A DNA stretch of 64,000 nt. Source: Poa pratensis (taxonomy: Eukaryota > Streptophyta > Magnoliopsida > Poales > Poaceae). Below are positions 21,680 to 31,826 of the stretch, piece after piece. The stretch covers positions 21,024,773 to 21,088,772 of the forward strand of contig CAMZMU010000111.1 of NCBI GenBank assembly GCA_947311845.1. The letters run 5' to 3'. The notes under the pieces were generated by a model, which was not told the origin of the DNA, did no database searches, and saw only the letters and a program-made list of their open reading frames with translations. The position numbers and the translations under genes were made by a program. Each line of letters starts with the position of its first letter. The first letter of the stretch is position 1.

Positions 21680-24137
21680 ATATCACCTTGGGATGGTAAA
21701 TGTATCGTGCACAAGTTGGTAACTATACAAAACACACTTACAACTTCATAAGTACTGGTTGGGTATCTCTATCAGTATTGGGTGGGTAACTATTACCGAG
21801 AGAGTATGATAACTGCATTGATTTCGTGGTGGATACTACACCATAAAAACACATGGGTAACTTTATCAGTACTGGGTGGTAACTATTACTGAGAGAGTAG
21901 GGTAACTTTAACGATTTCGTGGTGGATAACTACCCGTGAAAAAACATGGGTAACTTTATCAGTATTGGTTGGTAACTCCATCAGTATTGGGTTGGTAAGT
22001 ATAACGAGAGATTAGTTAACTACAATGATTTGGTGGTGGATAACTACATCATGAAGATATGGGTAACTTCATTAGTACTGGGTGGATAACTATTAGCCAC
22101 AAGGCACCGTGACTATATCAATTTCTTTGTGATAACTATCTCATGAACAAATGGGTAACTCTATCAGTATTGGGTGGGTACTATTACACCTAGTTATCAA
22201 TTTCTTCTCGATTTTTCGAGTTTTGAAGTTATCACACCTAGTTTTTCATAAGTGCATATCGATTTTATGGTGGATAACTACATCATGAAAACTCATGGGT
22301 AACTTTATCAGTACTGGGTAGGTAACTCCATCAGTATTGGGTGGCTAAGTAGTACCGAGAGAGTACGACAATTAGAACAATTTCGTAGGGGATAACTATA
22401 TCATGAAGATTTCATGGGTAACTTAATTGGTATTGGGTGGGTAACTCTATCAGTATTGGGTTGATGACTATTGCCGAGAGAGTAAGGGCAACTATATTGA
22501 TTTTGTGGTGGATAATTACATCATGAACATATAGGTAACTTTATCGGTAGTATGTGGGTAACTCCATTAACATTGGGTGGTAACTATTACCGAGAGAGTA
22601 AGTAACTACAACTATTTCGTGGTGGATAACTATATAACAAACATATGGGTAACTTTATCAGAACAGGGTGGGTAACAATTAGCCAAAGGCCGAGACAACT
22701 ATACTGATTTCATGGTGATAATTATCTCATAAACACATGAGTAGCTAAAGAAGTATTGGGTGTGTAACTATTATCTAAACAAACAGATAACTGTTGGTAC
22801 AATTATGACAACTCCATATATTTTATTGTCGATAAGCACGAACCCCAACGGAGCTCGAAGCATGAATTTCTCGCCAAAGTTCAAGCTCCAATCAAACACG
22901 ACAAAAAAACCAGAAGGACTTCAGAGAAGCGCGACAAGCAACAAGAATATTACATTTTATCTACATATTTTTTCCCCTTTGTTCATATACCACATATGTT
23001 GTATGGAATTAAAAACGTACATGTGGTTTTTTGGACACAATTAAAACTAGGAATCAATTCGTAGAAAAAGCGTAGTGATGAGCCTCGCCAATGGCATGTC
23101 ACTAAAACAGTTAACTATTAGCCACAAGGCACCGTGACTACATCAATTTCTTTGTGATAACTATCTCATGAACAAATGGTAACTCTATCAGTATTGGGTG
23201 GGTACTATTACACCTAGTTATCAATTTCTTCTCGATTTTTTCGAGTTTTGAAGTTATCACACCTAGTTATTCATAAGTGCATATCGATTTTATGGTGGAT
23301 AACTACATCATGAAAACTCATGGGTAACTTTATCAGTACTGGGTAGGTAACTCCATCAGTATTGGGTGGCTAAGTAGTACCGAGAGAGTACGACAACTAG
23401 AACAATTTCGTGGGGGATAACTATATCATGAAGATTTCATGGGTAACTTAATTGGTATTGGGTGGGTAACTCTATCAGTATTGGGTTGATGACTATTGCC
23501 GAGAGAGTAAGAGCAACTATATTGATTTTGTGGTGGATAATTACATCATGAACATATAGGTAACTTTATCGGTAGTATGTGGGTAACTCCATTAACATTG
23601 GGTGGGTAACTATTACCGAGAGAGTAAGTAACTACAACTATTTCGTGGTGGATAACTATATAACAAACATATGGGTAACTTTATCAGAACAGGATGAGTA
23701 ACAATTTGCCAAAGGCCGAGATAACTACACTGATTTCATGGTGATAATTATCTCATAAACACATGAGTAGCTAAAGAAGTATTGGGTGTGTAACTATTAT
23801 CTAAACAAACAGATAACTGTTTGGTACAATTATGACAACTCCATATATTTTATTGTCGATAAGCACGAACCCCAACTGAGCTCGAAGCATGAATTTCTCG
23901 CCAAAGTTCAAGCTCCAATCAAACACGACAAAAAAAACCAGAAGGGCTTCACATAAGCGCGACAAGCAACAAGAATATTACATTTTATCTACATTTTTTT
24001 TCCCTTTGTTCATATACAACATATGTTGTATGGAATTAAAAACGTACATGTGGGTTTTTGGACACAATTAAAATCAGGAATCAATCCGTAGAAAAAGCAC
24101 AGTGATGAGCCTCGCCAATGGCATGTCACTAAAACAG
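21680..24137 (+). repeat. Degenerate GGTAACT/TATCAGTATTGGGTGG repeat field
   Basis: Roughly 90-110-bp units recur with the words GGGTAACTTTATCAG, TATTGGGTGGGTAAC, ACCGAGAGAGTA, ATTTCGTGGTGGATAACTA and ATCATGAA. Units are diverged and unevenly spaced. No coding potential was found; short ORFs here are chance. Confidence 0.75.
22087..24137 (+). repeat. 1.03-kb tandem duplication
   Basis: Copy 1 is 22087-23111 and copy 2 is 23112-24137. Both start TAACTATTAGCCACAAGG and end GCATGTCACTAAAACAG, and they can be followed base by base with scattered substitutions and single-base indels. The copies carry the same short ORF (MNFSPKFKLQSNTTKK…) with a frameshift in one. High similarity implies a recent event. 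Confidence 0.9.
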
Positions 24138-25067
24138 TCATCTACAGATCGATGGCCAGTGTCGTTGATGCTAGCCAGGTGCCACAAAAAGCCTCTTGCG
24201 AAGACACTCATGGCGGCACTTTCTAATGAGCAAGACTAGAAAATTACCATTGAGCAGCGCTATGCATTTCCCAGGATGCCACAAAAATCGATCCGAGCTC
24301 ATCTCTTCATGTTTCTTCGTGTTCTCATGAGGTAGCCAACGAAGTGCCACCCACGTGAGCTGCTCAGATCTGGGATGAACTAGATGGAAAGAGGACTGAA
24401 TGAAGCAGTGACGGGGAGCAACGCCATGGAGAGATGGGGTTAGCAGGATGACAGCAAGTCAGCCACGAGGGTCACGCGCTCACTCCTCCGCGTCAAACAT
24501 ATCATGTCCATGCACGAGCTCGTGGTCTGACTGAGAGCAGCAGCGAGAGTGCCGTTGTCCGTGCACTGCACATGGAGGTCGACCTAATCGCCATGGCATC
24601 ATAGATGACGACCCAGAGAGTTGGGGTGCGGCCGTGCACCTGGGCAGAGGAGACCTCGGGGCGGCTTCACACGTAGGACGGAGGAGAGTCCAGGGTCGGC
24701 GGCCGGCGACCGCAAGGGCCCCGAGGGCGGTGGGTTCCAGCGGCAGCGGGGAAAGGCAGGGGCGCGGACGACCGAGGTTTCCGGCGGCGGGGTCGCAAGA
24801 CGCCGCAGTGGGAAAGGCAGGGGCACCGACCGCCGTGGGTTTCGGCGGCGGGGAACGGCAGGGATACGGCGACCGTGGGTTCCGGTGACGGGGGCGTCGC
24901 GACGGTAGAGAAGGAGAAAGGGGAAATCGGGAGAGAGTTGCTGGGATGGTGCGTGCGTTGCCTCGCGAGCGAGCTGAGCACGATGGAAATCGACGGACGG
25001 GAGACAGCCCAGACCAAAATCAACGGTGCGGAACGCTGCGTCGAGTTAAGCCCGGTGTAAGGCGCCT

Positions 25068-26095
25068 GCTCATTAGATTTTCCGATACAAAAGAGCTAGG
25101 ACAAAGCTACCCGATAGCATTGGCATGGAAAGGGCTCTTCGTGTAACTTCACAATTATAGTAGTATTTACTAGTTGTACAGTTGCTGAAAAAATCAGTTA
25201 AAGTAAGCTAACATTAACTAAGGTGGACGACCTGGAAAACTACAATCGTGTTGATACATACAAATAAATAGTAGGAGCACGAGAACGACGCCCAACCACA
25301 ATCAGCGCGTCGCGAAGGAGGAGGTGAAGGGCTGGAGAAGGAGGAGGGGTTACCTCGCAGGAGAGCACGAATCGAGCTCGAGCGGAGGCTGGCTTGCGGC
25401 GAAAGCGACGGAAGAGGGTCAGAACCCAAGCGCCAGCGTCGCTGCCGGCAGCTAAGCATGATCTTGAGCTGCTCCAAGAGGACGTCGACGCCGCCAGATT
25501 GACTGGCGTCGGAGCTACTGCAGCTTTCTTGGAGTGGTGGCGGCGGTGGTGGGCATTCTTGGCGTCGTCAAGTGCGGTGGCTCGCGTCGCGGGGGCAGGT
25601 ATTGCGAAGCTGTGAGAGGTGGAGGGGGCGGGACGGTGAGCCGCGAGAGGCGGAGGGGGCGGGGACGACGAGCCGCAAGAGGCGGCGCCGGTGGCGGGGA
25701 CGGCGAGCCGCGACCTAATCCATCGGCCACACCCAGACGAAGGAACAGGTTGGGCAACCAGTTCCTAGCCTGTTGGGCACCCATGGGTTTGAGCCCATAC
25801 CTGACCACACCCGACTTCTTTTTTCCCAAAACTGAACAAAACCCATTTTTTTGTACACTCAACCCGTTCGCACCCAAACCAAAGAACCCCGTGTGCAAAA
25901 ACCGAACCGTTGCACCCGTTTAAACAAGAACCATTCCCAGATTTACCAACGATATGTATGACTTTGTCGCTTCGTCTCGGTTATTGTTGACAGATTCCCT
26001 TTTGCAACAACTCATGTACACAAATATGTAATTCACATCTGAACCTTATATTGTCCTGATGTATTGATTCGATACAAGACCTTAAGAGCATCTCC
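25068..26095. other. Intergenic region with hAT-like subterminal repeats at its right side
   Basis: No gene was recognised. 25400-25720 is GC-rich and open in several frames without family motifs. 25740-25960 has GGGTTTGAGCCC, CACACCCGAC and AACCGTTGCACCCGTT words resembling hAT-type subterminal repeats, but I could not find a matching left end. Confidence 0.4.
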
Positions 26096-27499
26096 ACCGG
26101 TGGCTCCTAAAATTGGTCCGGCACCACCCACAGCGGACACCATTTGGGTGGTGTCGGTCAACTGTCCAGCCATTCACTGGTCGCCTCCCCCACCGACACC
26201 CCCCAAATCAAAATGCGCCCGAAATTTAAATTTGACAAAACTTAACAGAAGGGGCAAATTTCATTAAAATTCGGGCATATTTTACATGAATTCAAAGGAA
26301 ATTTGCCTAACCGGCCCCCTAATCCTAGCCGCCCTCTGATCGTCATCGGAGAGGCAGATGACGCCGTCGTCTTCGGGTGGCTAGTCCTGCTGCGGCGGCC
26401 CTGGCTCCACTTCCTCCTTCACGATGTCCGCCGGACGTCGTGGCGCCGCTCGGGAAGATCATCCACGGGCTCGGGCTCGGGCTGAGGTTGGGGCTCCTTC
26501 TTCACGGCGGCGAGCTTACTCGGCCGCTTGACGTCGGGCTCCAGCTTGACGCCGCACTCCTCCTTAACGGCGTGTGGCGCAGCCCGCGGTGCGGCTGGCG
26601 CGGCGGGACCGGGGGGACGGCGGCTCCGGCGGCGCGCTGGCGCGCCCAGGCGAGCACACCTTCCAGGGTTTGGCTGTGCCACCAATCCTTGCGGCGCTCC
26701 GTCGCGTAGCGCTCCGTGTCATCCTAGCACTCGAGGGCGGCCGTCCTCTCCTGGCGGAAGCAGTTGAACCACGCCGTGTAGTTGGTGGCCGCATTGTCAG
26801 GGTGGCGCCGCTGCTCCGCTGTCATCCTGTCCCGCCTCTCGAGGATGCGCAGGCGGAAGTCCCGACCTTGGGGCAGCAGCGGGATGGCACGGCCGGCGGG
26901 GCTCAGCCGCCACTTCTTCGGCAGGCAGTAGTCGACCGACACGTACAAGTCGTATCGCTCGAAAAGCCAAGCCTCGTCGGTGACGAGGTTGTGGCCGCGG
27001 TAGACCTTGTCACCGGCATTGGAGCCCCCGACCTCATCGTTGTTCGCCATCAGCAGGGGATGGGGAGAGAGAGGTGGCCGGAGCAAGTGCGGGGAGGGAA
27101 TAGCAGCCGGTGCGGAAGCAGGGCGCTATAAAAGGAGGCCAGTGGGCAGGCGAATCGGTCGAGGCACCGCCGACATCAATGCCGGTGACGCGTAGGTAGG
27201 TCACACGGCGGCGCGTGGGAAAGCTGCTGCAGGCTTCTTGGAAACCGGCGAACCATTACTTTGCTTGACCGACCACTCTACCTCCTCGCCTCACTAGCAG
27301 GCGGGCTCCCCTGTCGGAGCGATTGACCGTCCACTGTCCGGCACCATCGAGAGGGCCTCCAAAGTTGGGGGCCTGGTCGGGGGTGTCGGACAGATTTCGG
27401 GTCGGGCCGGACCGTTAGGGGTGCCGGTGGGGCGAAATATCGTGACCGGCAACCTAATAAGCCTTAGGCGTGCTTTGGGGGCTGCTGATGGAGGTGCTC
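26096..27499 (-). mobile_element. PIF/Harbinger-type element, decayed
   Basis: The left end GAGCATCTCCACCGGTGGCTCC (26096) and the inverted right end (27499; GAGCACCTCCATCAGCAGCC on the minus strand) match the common grass GAGCATCTCCA-type termini. The left flank is TAA, but the right flank is TTT, so the 3-bp target duplication is not confirmed. It carries the decayed ORF described next. Confidence 0.6.
26430..27086 (-). pseudogene. Transposon-borne ORF of unknown function
   Basis: Minus-strand reading gives YDLYVSVDYCLPKKWRLSPA, RDFRLRILERRDRMTAEQRR and YTAWFNCFRQERTAALEC (26724-27050). In shifted frames it continues to a Lys/Pro/Glu-rich tail (VKEECGVKLEPDVKRPS, EPQPQPEPEPVDDLPERR). From memory this resembles a repeated ORF type found in many copies in Triticeae genomes next to Harbinger-like ends. 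I do not know a function. At least two frameshifts make this copy non-coding. Confidence 0.5.
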
Positions 27500-27758
27500 T
27501 TTTTGAATGTTATCAGGAGATCTTCTAAATTCAATGATTAGAAGAAGAGATTGCTATAAGGTAAGGTAAGGGTGAGAAAAACATTGACCGAAGCCCATGT
27601 CACCCGTGTAATAAAAGGAGGCAAAAAAAAACTCAACCAGGATCAAAGGGGATGGAGGCCCCAGCTAAGTTCCACATGGCCGCTTCATCTCGTATCCGCA
27701 CTAAGAGGGCATTAACCGAGAGTTCTTCATGCTCTAAGCATGCAGGGTGGAGATGCTC
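27500..27758. other. Residual transposon end
   Basis: Ends with GGTGGAGATGCTC (27746-27758), the right terminus of a Harbinger-type element whose left end I cannot place. No gene is seen. Confidence 0.45.
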
Positions 27759-27761
27759 TTA

Positions 27762-29640
27762 GAGCATCTCCACCGGGGGCCTCCAATTGACCCTCCAAAG
27801 GCCCATTGGGGGTCTGGACGCCAAAACACGCCACCAGCGGCACCCCCAAAGGGTCGGCCCGAGCAAATTCATGTTCGGCACCCCGAAAGGGCCCCCTCGG
27901 GGGTGCCAGACATGGGGCAGACATGCCTTCCGATAGGGGTGGCCCGCCCGTCATACACACAGCGCCGGCGCGCCCAATTCCCCTTCCTCTACATTGCCGC
28001 CCCCGGCGCCAAAATTCTGGATCTTCCCTCCATTTCCAAAACCCTTGCGCCGCCGCGACCTCCTCGTCTTTCGCTACCATGCCGCCAAAGGCCGTCGACC
28101 TCTCGGAACCCAAGGGGGTTCGCAACCCGCTGGCGTCGGCGCAGCCGAAGAAGAAGGCGATGAAGCGGGAGCCGCAGGAGCTTTCGGTGCCGGTGGTCAA
28201 GGCGCCGCTGAGCCAGGCTGACCTGCGCACAGCCCCTTCCCACCTTCGGCAAGTCAGGCTACTGAATGTGAAGGACAAGGCGGCGAATGAGCCCTCGCCA
28301 AAAGATACCGCCGAGATGTTGATCGCCATGAGCCAAACTAGCTCTAGCCCAGCCGGCGTCGGCGTCTTTTGCGGGTTGTCGTCTGCCCCGGCCTTCTTCG
28401 AGGACGGCTACGGCTACCAGTCGCAGCTTTCGTGGCAGTCCATCTCCCTCGACAAGCCGTCCATCGATCTGAACGAGGCGCCATTGTTCGCTGACTCACC
28501 GGCGATGCGGCGGACGGCATCCAAAAGCGGCGACACGACCGCTTCACGCGGCCACCTCTTCGGGCAAGAAGGCGCCAACGCAGCCGACCCAATCGGCGAG
28601 GTGCGTGCTATTTATCTTGCTGATCCGCTCATTTATTGTGTTGCCCGGCGGATTGTTGTTGTGCGCACTTATTGCTGGCGGCCGGATGCAAATGGTTGTT
28701 GTGTGCACTTATTGCTAGAGGCCGGATGCAAATTGTTATTTGTGCACTTATTGCAATACGTGTCGCCGGTTTGTGGCGTGGGATGTTGGCGCCAATGCGA
28801 TGGCCGAACTGATCGCCGGTGGTGCCTACGGAGGCGCCGACGCCAATCAGTTTGGCCAGGGCGAAGAAGGGGAGGGCGACCAAGGCTAGGGCGAAGAAGG
28901 GGAAGGCAAAGAGGAAGAGGATGGCGGCAGGAAGGCAGGATACAGAGGCCGGACTTGGAGCGACAAGGAGGACGTGTTGTTTTGCGAGTCGTGGATGGCC
29001 GTGAGCATTAACGGCATGACCAGCGCCAACCAAAAGAGGGATGCCTATTGGCTACACATACATAAGGACTACACCGAAAGAAGGTCCTATCCACCTCATG
29101 ATTTGTTTCCCGATCGCAATGCCAAATCGGTTGAAAGCCGGTGGGGCGTCATCTCGACGCTCAATAGCAAGTTCCATGGTTGCCATGAGAAAATAATGAA
29201 TAGAGAAGAGAGTGGCAAGAATGACCAAGACAAAGTAAGCCGGTCATCTTAACTTGCGTCTTATTTGTAACCGGCCATTTTTACAAACATATTTGACTTG
29301 TTTTTGTTTGCGCAGTTGAACGATGCCGGCTACATGTACATCGACTTGGCGATGGATCGTTAGAAGTCATACAAGTTGATGCATTGCTGGGAGGCGCTTC
29401 GCGACTGCCCGAAATGGAAGTGTCATTGAAAGGATGGGGCCGAGGGAGACGAAAGAAAGCTGCCGGCCGCCAGCGCGGATCGTCCAGCGATGACAGTCAA
29501 GGCGTGCAAGGCGGCCGCTAGGGCTGGCAAGAAGACGACGGCCTCCTCGTGCAGCATCCAAGAGTCGGTGCAGCTCTACGTCAACGAGGTGGCCGCGTCG
29601 AGTGCCCAGAAGAAGAAGTATTTTTCAGAAAAATACTCGA
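27762..29640 (+). mobile_element. PIF/Harbinger-type element with Myb/SANT-like ORF, right end not found
   Basis: The left terminus GAGCATCTCCACCGGGGGCC is preceded by TTA (27759-27761), the Harbinger target trinucleotide. The element encodes the SANT-like ORF at 28079-29632. Coding similarity fades near 29635 in AT-rich DNA and no matching right terminus was seen, so the element is probably truncated. Confidence 0.65.
28079..29632 (+). pseudogene. Harbinger ORF1-like Myb/SANT DNA-binding protein
   Basis: Exon 1 (28079-28600, 174 codons) starts MPPKAVDLSEPKGVRNP and ends at the donor GAG/GTGCGT. The next exon ends at 29234 (AAA/GTAAGC) and contains the Myb/SANT-like region: GRTWSDKEDVLFCESWMAVS, DAYWLHIHKDYTERR, NAKSVESRWGVISTLNSKFH. 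A third exon begins at 29316 after GCGCAG with LNDAGYMYIDLAMD, then SYKLMHCWEALRDCPKWK. In-frame stops at 28888, 29361 and 29427 show decay. Proteins of this type bind the termini and assist the Harbinger transposase. They are also annotated as no-apical-meristem-associated domain proteins. Confidence 0.75.
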
Positions 29641-30107
29641 GTGTATTGTACTGCTTTATGTCTAATTCTATCACTGTCAATTACAGTCACATAGGTTTAA
29701 AGTGCTTGAAGGTCCATTTGAATGGTACTGTCATGTATTCTCGATACTGAACAATGTTGCACTTACAGCTGAAGCTTTTTTCAGCAAGGGCAAGCGACTC
29801 TCAACCTTATAATTTAGATGAGAGAAAAGCAAGCGACTCTCTGATATTCAGAGCTAAATGTATTTCACAATGATGTTTATATTTAAATATTCATCTATTG
29901 TTGTTCATTTTTTCTCCATTTTTTAATAGATAGATAACCAACCTTTTGCCTTGTATATATATGAGCACTACTGAATAATAAACAACTATATATACAGGAA
30001 GAAGCAAATCATTCGCTATAACATATACTCAATAGGACCTCACTGGATCAATTGATAAACAAGCAGAATATAAAGGCAGACAGAGATGACCAGTTCTGAA
30101 AGCATAC
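29641..30107. other. AT-rich stretch, no feature recognised
   Basis: No ORF, terminal repeat or RNA signature was seen. There is a short repeated word GCAAGCGACTCTC (29790 and 29830). Confidence 0.5.
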
Positions 30108-30558
30108 CTTGTTGCAGCAGAAAATCATCTGCCTGACACCAAGAGTGAAAACAAGGAGAGCAAGCTCACGGGTCTGGTCATCCTTGGAGATAAACGCTCA
30201 AACTGTCAGTGGTGGAGTCCATGATAAGCACGGCACAATCATGTCACGGTGTCCAGGAGCATCAATGACAGCGCAAGGAGTACTTGGTGGTCTCAAAATT
30301 CAACAAGGCAATGTCAATAGTGACATCCCTCCCACACTCGGCTTTCCGGGGGTCAAGCAAACATGCCTACTTCAAAAACCTCTTGTTCATCTCATTAGCT
30401 TCCTTCTCGAACGCGTCTCAAACACACACTTGACACTGCCTCCAAGCTTGTTGATGAGATGGCCAGTGGTTGTTGACTTGCCAGAATCGACATGGCCAAT
30501 GACCAGATTGCCGATGTGCCAATGACCACAATGCCGATGTGAATTTTCTTCTTCCCGT
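30108..30558 (-). pseudogene. Translation elongation factor 1-alpha (eEF1A) exon fragment, decayed
   Basis: Minus-strand reading gives [20 protein letters not shown], the eEF1A P-loop with GHVDSGKST, then NKLGGSVK. In shifted frames it continues with TIDIALLNFETTKY, CAVLIMDSTT and an end corresponding to the LGVRQMICCCNK region. The start codon position (30556-30558) is ACG instead of ATG. There is a small duplication around the VVIG block and there are internal deletions (the region before CAVL) with several stops. At its 3' end the exon breaks at AAG/GTATGC (30108/30107), where plant eEF1A genes, as I recall, have an intron. That suggests a genomic, not mRNA-derived, copy. It is not functional. 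Confidence 0.88.
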
Positions 30559-31821
30559 GGTTGTTGAAGCTGTTAACTAACTGCATATATACAATTAGGG
30601 GCGGTAAAAAGAATTCAGTTAGTTCAATTAAATATAACGAATGAGAGATAATTTTAGAACACACAAAATTAAACCTTCAAAAATTAAAAAGCATAGGTGA
30701 TTATACATTCCATCACACAATAGTCAGCATGCAAAACTAAGCACGACTCGGCAAAGCAGATAAACTTGTACAGTGAGAAACTTGTACCAAAAGTAAGCCT
30801 CACCTCAAGTGGCAGATTCAGAAGTTTCAGGTGCAGTATAGCGTACAACACTTGCAGATCATCTCTGAAGCTGCAACCCCCCTACCGGTTGAGACTGCGC
30901 GATGTAAGAGTTCCCTCGCCGGAACGGCAGCCACTTGGGCTCGGACATCCGGGCCATCCCTCAGTCGATGGCCACCTCCAGCCGCAGGCGAGGAGGGGAA
31001 GGGGATCAGACATCCACTCTGGGACCCTCTGCAGATTCCTCCATGGCCGCTGCCAAAGATCCGTTGGAGACGAAATCCTCTGCCTCCGACGGCGGGGAGG
31101 TAGGGGAAGGGCTTTCCTCGCGAGGACGGCGGGGAGGAAAGGAAGGAGGCCGTTCTCGCGGCATCGGCCAGGGATGGGGAGGGGGAGGATCTCGCCGGAG
31201 TAGCTCTCAGGTAGGGGATGGTCTTCTTCTCGCCTGGGATGGGGGTGCATAGGTGAGAGAGAAGCACCAGAGTGAGAGCGAGTGTAGTGTGGGCGTGTCC
31301 GTCTGTATGGTGGTCCCCGGGTGCCGCTTTTCCTTCTTTTTGATAATTTAAGCTTTCTTAAAATTATAAAGTGTTGTTTTCTATTGAATATGTTAAAAGT
31401 TCTATCAACAAAAATTCGTGGTCATGTGTTTTGTGGACATTAAACTTCATGGAGTACCGGACAGTATAAATCTTTGTCTGATATTCTTGAGCACGTATAT
31501 TATTTTGAGCTTTGTGAATTTTACTTGATGCAACATGTCTGTATTGTATATTGTTCGCACGTAGTTGCACGTCACACAGTTTAGTCATGCAATTTTATTG
31601 CGCTGGTAATAAAAAGCTCACTAAATTAGAAATGACAATTATTTTTTGAAGACGTGCGTTGCACGTGCACGGCTACTAGTGTTATTAAGTAATGGAAATT
31701 CACTTGTATCCTAAAAATTGTTGTCAGCAATTTTTTGTGTTCCAAATGTCTTGCATTTTAAGATAAACATTTAACCAAATATTACTCAGCTAGTATGAAT
31801 TTTTTGTGATACATAATTATA
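30559..31821. other. Mixed intergenic region
   Basis: 30870-31260 is GC-rich with an open minus-strand frame of 146 codons (30827-31267) that shows no recognisable domain or codon pattern. It may be part of a transposon or of a former 5' UTR. 31320-31680 is AT-rich and ends in GTGCGTTGCACGTGCACGG followed by CTAG, a word common at the ends of grass repeats. I cannot assign either. Confidence 0.4.
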
Positions 31822-31826
31822 ACCAC

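Larger units (their letters stand above)
21099..25067. mobile_element. Non-coding repeat region with possible terminal inverted repeats
   Basis: A candidate element is bounded by AGGCGCCTTACA (21218-21229) and its inverse TGTAAGGCGCCT (25056-25067). The left end forms a 16-bp perfect palindrome (21214-21229). Inside are a degenerate repeat field, a 1-kb tandem duplication and a GC-rich right end (24600-25040) with imperfect GGCGGCGGGG…GGCAGGGG repeats. No transposase is visible and no target duplication is evident, so the boundaries and class are uncertain. It could be a non-autonomous DNA transposon (hAT or Mutator type) or unrelated repeats between chance motifs. Confidence 0.4.

Noticed and set aside
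21680..24137. Repeat field considered as a CRISPR-like or satellite array
   Set aside because: Units are diverged with no constant spacer or repeat length, and the context is a plant nuclear genome.
24621..25023. Overlapping ORFs on both strands in a GC-rich block
   Set aside because: They derive from imperfect GGCGGCGGGG repeats. No domain, and frames open on both strands.
31655..31680. GTGCGTTGCACGTGCACGG followed by CTAG as a Helitron 3' end
   Set aside because: The hairpin and CTAG fit loosely, but no TC 5' end or RepHel could be located, so the call is unsupported.
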